From contig OY992537.1 of assembly GCA_963921195.1 (NCBI GenBank), forward strand, positions 63,538,400 to 63,602,399: DNA of 64,000 bases, written 5' to 3'. Positions 48,801 to 57,089 of the stretch are shown one piece after another. Made by a program: the position numbers and the translations under genes. The number at the start of each line of letters is the position of its first letter. Position 1 is the first letter of the stretch. This stretch comes from Pegoplata infirma (Eukaryota > Arthropoda > Insecta > Diptera > Anthomyiidae). The notes beneath the pieces were generated by a model that ran no database searches, had not been told where the DNA came from, and was given only the letters and a program-made list of their open reading frames with translations.

Positions 48801-50359
48801 CCGACGATATGTATTTCCTTTTTTAGTCTACATGAAGACAAAATACTCTGTGAAAAAATTTGTTAAACAACTTTCAGTTTGAAATATCACACTTTTAGCA
48901 TATTTTTGAAAAAAAAACTTTGAAAATTTTCTTAAAAAAAAATACAATAGAGGTATTCAGAGTCTTGCATGCCAGCCCTGGCACTGGTGGTAAAAGAGCA
49001 CTTTTCAAAATTACTTTTCAAAATACATGTATTTTTTGAAAGAAGTACTCTTTTGCTACATTGCCAGGGGTGGCAACAAGACTCTGAATACCTCTAATAG
49101 CTTTTTTATAAGTTTTAGATAAAGTGTATACTTTTTTAAAAAGTCTTCTTAACATAAATAAAATACATTTTAGATGTTTAAATTGTTTATCTGAAATCAG
49201 CAGATTTTTCTGCAAAAATCAGCAGATTTTTCTGCAAAAATCAGCTGATTTTTCTGCTGTCTTGGCATAATAAACAGCATTGGGCTCAATATGGGTTTAT
49301 TTTCAGCAGATTTTTCTGCTGATTGGATGGAGGTAGTTTTTAAGTGTATGAACGAAAATAGTAAACTCCTCCCGCTTAAGCTCTATAGAACTATGGAAAC
49401 TTATATTCACTTATTTCTACATCAATAACAATTTTTAATGAAGCAGTAGATTTTTCTACTGATTGCTGAAATCTGAAAATTTCTTCTCCTTATTTTCTGA
49501 TGCTTAAAAAAAGCGGGAATTTAGAATCCCGCGCGGGACGCGGGAATCGCTGTCACAAAGCGGGACAATCCCGCCAAATGCGGGACGTCTGGCAACCCTA
49601 CTGGGCAGTTAAAAAATAAATGTTGCTGTTTATTGAAACAACATGGTTGTGGGTCGAATATTTTTCAATTGTTTTTACTGATTTTAAAAGTTTTTTCGTT
49701 TATTTTTACCTAAGAAATATTTTGAATGCACTTATTTACAACAAAGTTCCTGCAGTTTTTGCCAATTTTGCTAAATCTAATATTTTGTATAAATTTTTTT
49801 TTTAATTTCTACATTTATTTTTTTTTATTTGTTTCTTTAGACATGTAAACAGCCGGACAAGTGGACAGTGTCACACTATCATGAGGACAAACACAATTGT
49901 TACACATTTGTATTGACCTTTCTGCAGGCTCTGACATATGATAAGTTAAGTGAAGCAGCTAAAAGTAAAACAAGATTTTGTGAAAAGTATATAGTTCCTA
50001 GGACAACAACAGCTGGAAAGTATATTTCATTGTACCGGAAGTTGCGTGATGCTGGTATTTATGTACATCACACAAATCACAATAAGGTACGAGGATATGC
50101 GAAACAAGGAAAACAACAACAACAACATCAGCAGCAGCCACAGCAGCAACAACTACAACAAAATTTTAATAAATCTCACAATACACTTGTAACAACAACA
50201 ACAAGAACATCGTCAACATCCACTTCGACCAAAAATGGTTTAGTTAGTAACAACAAATACCAACAGCAAAAGCAACAGCAGCAACATCTCAGTAATCATC
50301 ACAACCACCACAGTATTATATCACGCCCGCATTCTACCTTATGCACTATTGAAGAATAA
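36354..50359 (+). CDS. MKRN2OS: MKRN2OS-family protein, three coding exons (spliced)
   Basis: Joining 36354-36880, 39697-39880 and 49841-50359 gives 1230 nt, 409 residues plus TAA. Both introns have GTAAG donors and pyrimidine-rich AG acceptors, and phase is kept (phase 2, then phase 0). Order of parts: Thr/Ser-rich N-terminus (1-35); Cys/His knuckle (C39, H41, H42, C43, C49, C56, C59); Ser-rich, basic and then Asn/Asp-acidic insert (66-135); conserved core (about 138-315) with VLRPTTGDFL, DLHIAV, HNCYTF and EKYIVPR; Gln/His-rich tail (328-409). Spacing and motifs match the metazoan MKRN2OS family as I remember it; the vertebrate protein is roughly half this length and lacks the low-complexity parts. 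Its function is not established. My inference is a permuted papain-like fold with H185 and C257 as the catalytic pair (see findings). Tandem ATGs at 36354 and 36357 could both serve as start; the first is used here. Intron 2 is about 10 kb and packed with transposons. Confidence 0.85.
37132..37590. repeat. Array of GGTCATAATCCC-like motifs in both orientations
   Basis: Around a dozen variants of GGTCATAATCCC or its complement GGGATTATGACC (e.g. GATTATGACCG 37199, GATTACGACCG 37309, GGTCATAACCCCC 37329, GGATTATGTCC 37472, GGTCATAGTCCCC 37494) lie 15-50 bp apart in intron 1, ending next to the hAT-like insertion. The open frames here are by-products. Confidence 0.65.
37599..39531. mobile_element. 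hAT-like element in intron 1, palindromic subterminal arrays
   Basis: TIR TAGAGCC...GGCTCTA with exact octamers GTCATTTC at 37591-37598 and 39532-39539. Both ends carry dense copies of GGTCTACCCGGGTAGACC (37615-37735, 39325-39515). Inside are long imperfect inverted repeats containing TATCTCAAAAACTAAGCAAG and five 194-bp tandem units. 1933 bp, no transposase. Confidence 0.85.
37880..38855 (+). repeat. Five tandem 194-bp units
   Basis: The marker TGTGGTTGC recurs at 37957, 38151, 38345, 38539 and 38733, an exact 194-bp period. Each unit contains CTCCATATGGAA, CATAATTGCCGATCTA and TTTCCATGTATTTACATGAA. The 127-129 codon open frames are the repeat read backwards. Confidence 0.92.
39697..39880 (+). 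CDS. MKRN2OS: MKRN2OS-like coding exon 2
   Basis: The acceptor TTTTCAG ends at 39696 after a T-rich tract; the donor GTAAGA starts at 39881. The first base completes an Asn codon (N176), then 61 codons follow (residues 177-237). It carries DLHIAV (H185), a TGCVVEF strand and a Trp-rich stretch (EWWQCLLVG, WYDYWDQ). It is too short and has no suitable ATG to stand out as an open frame, but the phase fits on both sides and the content continues the family domain. Confidence 0.86.
39882..40491. other. Intron 2 start, no feature
   Basis: AT-rich intronic sequence with a mini-me-like AAGAAGCCAAATCTTTTACACC fragment near 39979. No other signal. Confidence 0.4.
40492..41038. mobile_element. TA-flanked MITE, CACTCAAAAAATTATGT ends
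   Basis: CACTCAAAAAATTATGTTAG and ACATAATTTTCTGAGTG are mirrored, with TA at 40490-40491 and 41039-41040. Many GTTAKTT/AACTAAC blocks lie near both ends. 547 bp, non-coding. Confidence 0.75.
41280..41799 (+). repeat. Degenerate (GATGAAAAAAATTT)n tract, first half
   Basis: Low-complexity runs of TTTGATGAAAAAAA and TTATGAAAAAAA. The same pattern resumes at 46426, beyond the mini-me-like insertion. Confidence 0.8.
43283..43870. mobile_element. PIF/Harbinger-like MITE, TTA target
   Basis: TIRs of about 110 bp: CAAGGGAAGTATCTCAACCC at the left, mirrored by GGGTTGAGATACTTCCCTTG, continuing through CGATTTGCCTGAAACTTAAA. TTA at 43280-43282 and 43871-43873. 588 bp, non-coding. Confidence 0.8.
44405..44850. 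mobile_element. Possible TIR element
   Basis: TTTACACCAACGAAAAC near 44409 and GTTTTTGTTTGGTCTAAAC near 44827 are imperfect inverted repeats, with GTATT close to each outside edge. Weak. Confidence 0.3.
45090..45660 (+). mobile_element. Short mini-me copy nested in the longer one
   Basis: Complete in outline: ACAAGTGAGAGTGTTAAATT, GGCTGTGCCGAATC, ATACCCTCCAAAATG, GACG tract 45474-45530, TATATATACTTTATGGGGTC, and GTTGGAGGGTATAAAA at the end. A run of 16 G lies at 45192-45207. Confidence 0.72.
46426..46640 (+). repeat. Degenerate (GATGAAAAAAATTT)n tract, second half
   Basis: Same composition and motif as 41280-41799. Confidence 0.75.
46641..48482. repeat. Family A-related sequence and mini-me scrap in intron 2
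   Basis: 47160-47867 carries the TATCTCGAAAACTAAGCGAG module twice and ends TTTTTTTTGAGTG, the family A terminus. Its other end is not found. 48165-48205 is a mini-me tail fragment (CAGCACAAACTCATTATACC). The rest is unassigned. Confidence 0.5.
48491..49600. mobile_element. hAT-like element, GCGGGA subterminal repeats, beside exon 3
   Basis: TIR TATGGTTGCCAGA and, on the other strand, TAGGGTTGCCAGA. Octamers CTTGGCAG (48483-48490) and CTGGGCAG (49601-49608) match at 7 of 8. Repeats of GCGGGACA or GCGGGAWT cluster inside both ends (48525-48590, 49510-49590). It ends 240 bp before the exon 3 acceptor. It contains a smaller inverted-repeat unit at 48950-49096. Confidence 0.78.
48950..49096. mobile_element. 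Small MITE inside the hAT-like element
   Basis: GAGGTATTCAGAGTCTTGCA is mirrored by CAAGACTCTGAATACCTC; the inner arms hold GCCAGCCCTGGCA. About 147 bp. The duplication is not certain. Confidence 0.55.
49841..50359 (+). CDS. MKRN2OS: MKRN2OS-like coding exon 3 (terminal)
   Basis: The acceptor TTTCTTTAG ends at 49840. The exon is read in phase 0 as TCKQPDKWTVSHYHED and onward, with TAA at 50357-50359. It encodes residues 238-409: the HNCYTF motif (255-260, C257), an amphipathic helix-like VLTFLQAL, RFCEKYIVPRTTTAGKYISL, then a tail of CAA/CAG-coded glutamines, Thr/Ser runs and a histidine cluster. The tail is probably disordered and likely to vary in length. Confidence 0.88.
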   Translation, partial: TCKQPDKWTVSHYHEDKHNCYTFVLTFLQALTYDKLSEAAKSKTRFCEKYIVPRTTTAGKYISLYRKLRDAGIYVHHTNHNKVRGYAKQGKQQQQHQQQPQQQQLQQNFNKSHNTLVTTTTRTSSTSTSTKNGLVSNNKYQQQKQQQQHLSNHHNHHSIISRPHSTLCTIEE

Positions 50360-51105
50360 ATAGACAAGAAAATTAACAAAAAAAAAAAACAGAAAACCCA
50401 TAAAAGAATAGAAAACAAAAACACAACCATAGTTAGTATCCGTATCCGTAGAAATTGCATAGAAAATGCATTGTTTGGGATTGTTGCGACAACTACACCT
50501 ACCACGACAACGACTATTTGACTGTATAAGTGCGGGTATATAAGGATAGTGTGTGTGTGGTTTATATGTGTTCCAACACAAAGTATCATATGACCACAAA
50601 TCTTCAAATAAACCAACATTCGCACATGCATGCTTTCCATAAGAGGAATCTTTATGCAACATACGTTGCACATACCTCACACAACACAGCTACAAACACA
50701 ACTACAAACAACATACCACACAATCATGTTAGATTGTTTCCCAAAAAAACACACCCGCTACATACATACAACGATGCTTGTTCATCCTGCTTGTTCCTGT
50801 TTGTTTATGCTTGTTCATGCATGTCTATGGCTAACTTTTCTCGTATGTTCGTTGTCTGTATGTCTGTCGGACTGGCATTGCAAAACTTATAAATATTTTG
50901 CCGTTTAAATTTATACATCGAAAATATTCTCTTGATTTTATTCTTTTTGTATTTTGTTCTCCCATTGTTGTTTAAGCTTGTAAACAATTTGGGAAAATAA
51001 AAAACTTTATCATTATTATCATTAAGATCATCATGCCCATATATTGCCCGTTGGTAAAAACTTTTTGTTTTACTACGCACAGTGGGATTAAATTTTGGTA
51101 ATAAA
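50360..51105 (+). other. 3' UTR and poly(A) signals of the MKRN2OS-like gene
   Basis: Sequence after the stop is of higher complexity than the surrounding repeats (CA-rich, GTGTGTGTGG, CATACATACA). AATAAA occurs at 50996-51001, followed by a T/GT-rich stretch near 51055-51072, and again at 51100-51105. Either could end the transcript. Open frames on both strands here are chance. Confidence 0.6.
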
Positions 51106-51477
51106 TATGAATCGTCTAAGCAACTGGTAGGATAAAAAGTTGGAAATTAAAAAAAAATAATGATAGAATCTGTCGAAAAATCAAGAGAGTCGGAGTATTC
51201 TTCTGTGACTGTCTACGTTAAAATCATTTAAACCTCTTATGCATGGTTTCAAAACTTACATCAGAAATGAAGCATTGCAGATTTAAATATTTTCCTTCAA
51301 ATCTCTATAGCTCATGTTATTAGAAAGCTTAAATTTATAAACAAAGCATAAAAAGTAAGGGCGCATTAAAGATTTTTTTAAATCGGATTAAATTAAAAAA
51401 AAAATCTGATAAAACTTAAAAATAAAAAAAATAAAAAAAATCGCCATTAGAAATGGGCGTGTGTGTCAGTGGCTCCA

Positions 51478-51700
51478 TGAAATAACTCCCAATGAAATAA
51501 GTCCCAAGAAAAATAATGCAACAAGTCCCAAAAATTTCCATACGATTTGGGAGTTATTTCATAATGAAATAACTCTCAAATCTGCGGGGATTATTTAATT
51601 TTTTTTGGAAGTTATTTAATTTTTAAGTTTGGGAGTTATTTCATTATGCAATAACTCCCAAACTATTTTTATGAAATAACTCCCAACAGTTTGAGAGTAA
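51478..51700. repeat. Cluster of TGAAATAACTCCCAA motifs in both orientations
   Basis: TGAAATAA(C/G)TCCCAA or its complement TTGGGAGTTATTTCA occurs about eight times (e.g. 51478, 51493, 51553, 51573, 51631, 51648, 51672). Confidence 0.75.
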
Positions 51701-51817
51701 ATTATGAAAATAAAAATTTAATTTATGGAATTTTCATGTTTCTTTAATTTTTATTAAAAATAATAAAAATTAGATATTTTCTTTAGTTATTTTCAGGAAA
51801 AGTTAATTTGTTACGGG

Positions 51818-52196
51818 CAAGGTTGGCAATCGGTACGTACCCAGAATAACGGTATTTGGCTATTGTACCTCAAATAATAAAGATATGGACATTTTTAAAA
51901 GCGGATATGAAAGTCGATGAATTTTCTAGTATTTTTGATGTGTTACTTCGTGTTCGTACCGGTTCATTTTTGTTACTTATATAGGCCAATACCTTTAAAA
52001 TACCGTTTCAAACGGTATTATAAAGGTATTGACCTATATTTCGAAAAGCAACCGGTACAAACAAGAAGTAACGCATCAAAAACACTACAAATTTCATCGT
52101 ATTTCATAATCGCTTGTAAAAATGTCCATATCTTTATTGGTTGTGGTACAATAGCCAAATACCGTTATTCTGGGTGGGTATCGATTGCCAACCTTG
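51818..52196. mobile_element. 379-bp palindromic hAT-like MITE
   Basis: CAAGGTTGGCAATCGGTACG at the left is mirrored at the right (GATTGCCAACCTTG). Exact octamers GTTACGGG lie at 51810-51817 and 52197-52204. The arms pair almost to the centre (ACCGTTTCAAACGGTA). The open frame across it is spurious. Confidence 0.88.
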
Positions 52197-52406
52197 GTTA
52201 CGGGGAAAGTAAATGACCTCGAACTAGAATAAACTCTTTTTCAATGCTTTTTGATTTATCTTGTAAATAAATTCAGAAAACCATTCACTCAGAAGTACAT
52301 CAATGTCAATCAAAATAAAAAAAAATAATACGTTTGCTTTAAGGCGAAATGCATGCTGCGAGTAATTGTGAAAAATTTCGAGTTCTTCTAAGAATGGTTT
52401 TAATTT

Positions 52407-52773
52407 CCCGGTGAAAAATGAGCATATATGGATACATATATGTAAATATATGGATGCATATATGTAAATATATGAGCATGTATGGTCATATATGAAATTG
52501 TATGCAGTCATATATGAGCATATTTGCAACATATATGTCCATATACGTAAAATGAGGGCATATGCCCATATATGACATATGTGGACATATATGGAGCATA
52601 TATGTCATATATGTTCATATGCCCTCATTTTACGTATATGGACATATATGTTGCAAATATGATAATATATGCCTTCATACAGTGCCATATATATTCATAT
52701 ATGCTACATATATGGACATACATGACGCTGTATGAACGCATATATGATCATATTTGTACCATTTTTCACCGGG
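52407..52773. repeat. CATATATG-rich hairpin element
   Basis: CCCGGTGAAAAATG is mirrored by CATTTTTCACCGGG. Between them are dozens of CATATATG/ATATATGG units, and a strict palindrome around TATGCCCTCATTTTACGTAT and its mirror. 367 bp. Confidence 0.75.
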
Positions 52774-55700
52774 TTATGAAAATTAAGAGGTATTGTATGA
52801 CAAACTGAAGATCCGCAACCGGTGTAATAAGAAGTTTTAGGATCCTGTTAGTTTGGCGGGCACATTAGATTATTTAAAGTGTAGGCGAAATGGACTTTCG
52901 GTCTTTTACAACCCACTCACGCTTTTATTTATTTTGAAATATATGTTGTTGGAATACGATTATATGTTTGAAAAGATTTGAATGCGTATGGATGTGAAGA
53001 CAGCGCCGCAGGAATTCCGCGGATTCCAAAGAAAATGTGTTTTTCCAAAAATAATTTAGAAAATATGGGAAAAAAATTTCTGTATTGTATTATACGAAGT
53101 AAAATACATAAAATCTGTAAATTTCTTGAGAAATCAGGCATCTTTCACCCCTTTTCGCCGAGGTGAAATGTCAAATTTGAGACATTATACATATCTAAAA
53201 TACAAAATATCTGCATATATCCGATTTCTCAAAAGCTAAAAAATTTACGTTTTACACTTCGTTCCGTACAATAAAGAAAAAATTGTCCCATATTTGCTAA
53301 ATTATATTAGAAAAATGAATTTTATTTGGAATACGCGGAAATTTTATCACTACCTCCGCCAAATAAATAAAAATCTTGACTACCATATCTGCTACTTTAA
53401 ATCGTAAACATGTTTTCAATATGATCATAAAGTAAAAATATTTATTTTTTATTATTTTATGTAAAAATTTTGAAAATTTTGAAATTTTGGCTTTAAAAAC
53501 CATACAATGGTCTGGGGCATGCATGCGTAAAATGCTTATTTTCTATCCGATTTTAATTTTATTAGTCTTTTTAGATAGATAATTTAATACCATTTTCATA
53601 TTGTTTTACAAAAAATTTAACAAAAAATAACAAATACCAATGTTTTTCCGAAAACTACAAAAAAAAGGTTTTTCTTTCATCTAAAAATCTCCCAAAACTT
53701 CAATCCATTTTCGGCACGAGTTATTTTTAGCCGATTGTCCCCAAATTTTGGCTCACTCATTTTTAGATACTAAAGAACAATTTAGGACCATACCAGGTAT
53801 AAAAAGTTGATTTTCGTTTTTAAGGACACCTCTAATGTTAACTATACTTTCTTTATTATGATAATCTCGCATTAAATACTCATAGAGTTTGCACGCTTAG
53901 AATATTAGCCAATTTTCTAAAGAATTCTGATGATTGATAAATTGTATAATCCCAGAAGCAATCGTCAATTCATTCTTGAATATTGCAAAATTTTTTGAAA
54001 GCAAGGAACTCTGTGAGTATTTAATAGAAGAATATCCTAATAAAGAAATTTGTTTTGTTAATGTGGAACACGAAAAGGCCTCGAACCAGAATAAACTCTT
54101 TTTCAGTAGTAAACTAAAAATTTTTTAAAATTGTACAATAAAAGATAAAAAGCATTTTTCGCTTTAGTGCTATCGCTTAAATGTGAGCAGTGCTTTAACG
54201 ATTCACTCGAAAATGTTTATTTCTTAAATTTAATGAGATGTGTAGTTTATCAAAGCGCTTATGCGATGTTTTAAATAAAATATTGCGTTTTGTTGGAAAT
54301 TTTCCAAAAACCCAAAACTTTGGTCGAAGGACGACTCGGGTTCAAATGATCGGATCAAATTAAGTTTTAGTTAAAGTCCGTCATGAGCTCTATAAACAAG
54401 TTAAGCAAAAAAATTAAAAAAAAAATCTTAAATTTAGGAAAAGCCCACAATTTTTAGCAAACGATTTTAAAAAAACTCAAACGATTTTAAAAAAATGTGT
54501 TATATTCGTGTTCATAATTTAATACGTTTGGCCTCAAATTTGTTTTACATAAGTTTTTGACCAAGGAAAATAAAAATTTTCCTAGACTTTCAAAAAGCAA
54601 AACCCACACAGCCTTTCGCAATTAATGCGATTACCGAAGAACGCCATTTGAGTTTTACTTATATGGTTTAATAGATTTGATTATGCAGTTGTTTTAAAAA
54701 TTCATATTTATTACCATCTTTAAACTAAGATCCCACTGTATATTTTATTGAAAACTTTTGTTTTACTACGTATTCCCACTGCTACTACTGTTACTACATA
54801 TTATTTCTGTAAATTGTTTGTTTGTCTAACTGTCTATAGCCTGCCCTTTATGTTTGTAAGATTGATTAATAGGTCAGATCAAAATCTTGTTTTATAAGAA
54901 AAAATTTGACAGCAAATTTTTCAAATGTTTGAAAAGTAAACTTAAGTTACAGTAAACATGTATGTTAATAATCCAAAAGTAATTAAAAAAATCTGGAACA
55001 ACTTGTTTTATTTAAAACTAAAGAGAAGTACTTATATTTTCAATTAAACAATTACTTTTAATTTTCAATATGTAAATTTGATGTTTAGTCTTTATTGCTC
55101 TTAAAAATTTTCAAACTGCGGGTTTCATGCATAAAAATCGAAAATATATCGTTTGAAAAATACAACAAAAAATCAAAAATATGCACTAAAATGTCAAAAA
55201 TATGCATTTAAAATATATCAGATACTTTTTTCCCCCTAAAATAAACCTTTTTTAAAACATGAGGCCAGATTTTACAATCAGCGCTCAAGATTTTATGCCA
55301 ACACATGATTAAATACTTTTTTAGAAAATTTAAAGAATAAAAATGTAAATTATATTTTCAAAAACAAAACTGGAAAGTTTAAAACAAATTATTTAAAAAC
55401 TTTAATTACATATAATTTATGTTTTTTTTTATATTTGAATATTTATAACGAAATAATGTAAAAATATGCATTTAAACCAAAATATGCAAAATACAAATTT
55501 TCATCAAAATATGCAAAATCTATCGATGCCGTTTGCATGCAAATTTATTAATTCGAAAAAATATTTAGTCCATATTGTCGAAAAAAATTGCATTTTCATG
55601 AAAATCGTAGCTCTATATTACAGTATTCTCTCCTAACTAAACACATCTATTGTCGAAAATTCAGATATAAAGCTAGATTCAATCCGGTCTATTGTTTATT

Positions 55701-56322
55701 TTCTAAGCACACCAACTATGTATATTACAAATAATTTTATTTTCCATATAATTTCTCTTATCCTGTACTTGAATGGCTCCTCTTGTTTTTGGCCATGTTT
55801 TAATTTTCAACATAAAACTCCAAAAGTTTTTGTTGTTTACTCTTGTGATTCTGTTTTTTTTCTTGTTTTATTCTAACTTCCTACAAACATATATTTTTTA
55901 TTGTTTTTTTCTGTCTAGGTCTCAATTCCCAATTTTTATTCTTTTATTTAATTTCTAATTCCTTTAGTAGTGATTTTTTTTATACCTCAGTGTTTTTGTG
56001 TTGCAAGGATATAATAAACATATAAACTTGAACAAAAACAACAAACACTTAACTAATGTCTTTTCAGATAATTTCCTTTATATTATAAGAATTTTTAAGT
56101 TAATTTTTGAGAAATGTATTAATAAATAAATTGAGTATAATTACAATATAATTGTGTGTTTTATAATTAAATGGTCATTAACTGTAAAAGGTAAGTGCTT
56201 GGTACTATTTAAATTTTGAGTCTTAAGGGATTGTTAAAAATTTTCTCCAAATTTTTTACTCTTACCAAAAACATTAAATCATGCAAAAGTTTTGGCTTTT
56301 TAAGAATTAAAAAAAAAATATA
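52774..56322. other. AT-rich intergenic sequence, no gene seen
   Basis: Scattered AAAATATGCAT repeats (55180-55520) and small hairpins. No domain-bearing frame. Confidence 0.45.
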
Positions 56323-56817
56323 CAGTCAAACCCGGTTATAACGAACTATGAGGGACCAGCAAAAATAGTTCGTTATAAGCGAAGTTCGCTATAAGCGGGG
56401 TATATTTTATATCAACTTAGTATTATTTCCAAAAAAAATTGATCCAAATTTATCTTATTTGATGTTTTTGTCATAAATTAACTACTTTTGAGAAGAAAAT
56501 ATTTAAAATATAAAAAAGTTTCATCAAAATTATAATATAAACCAAAAATTCCAAAACCTTTTGCTAGTTTGTTAAACATGGTTGCCGAAATTAATAAATA
56601 TTTATAGGAGTTCGTTATAAAAAGGTAAATACACATGAAATTTTATTTTTGGGACCATAATAAGCAGTTCGTTATAACCGAGAATTCGTTATAACCGAGT
56701 TCGTTATAAAATAAGTATTTTGTGTGAAAACAGTTACCAAAACGTCGGGACTTTAGAATTAGTTCGTTATAAGCAAGAATTCGTTATAACCGAGTTCGTT
56801 ATAACCGAGTTTGACTG
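56323..56817. mobile_element. pogo/Tigger-like MITE (TA target)
   Basis: CAGTCAAACCCGGTTATAAC at the left, mirrored by GTTATAACCGAGTTTGACTG. TA at 56321-56322 and 56818-56819. GTTCGTTATAA-CGAG repeats lie inside both ends. The CAGTCAAACC-type start is typical of pogo-related MITEs. Confidence 0.8.
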
Positions 56818-57089
56818 TATATATATTCTGATAAATTTTTAGATATATTTTTATGCAGGGGGGTAATTGTGTAATTCGATTCGAAAGAAACTGTTCGAAT
56901 TCGGAAAATTTTGATTCTTTGTAAAATGTAACTCGCTATGAGAAAAATATTTTTTTGTTTTTTTAAAGAATAAAAGGATAAACATTAATATGTCAAAAGA
57001 TTTTTGCTCGAATAAAAATTATTTTAGGTACTTTAAATTGGAACCAAAAATGTCGTTCGAATAGCTTTTCTTTTCGAATCGAAATACAC

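Noticed and set aside
50299..50892. Several 90-124 codon frames on both strands after the gene's stop
   Set aside because: They lie in the 3' UTR or are the complement of the Q/H tail; composition follows CA-rich UTR, not a protein domain.
51917..52216. 99-codon plus-strand frame
   Set aside because: Inside a palindromic hAT MITE; the mirrored arms explain it.
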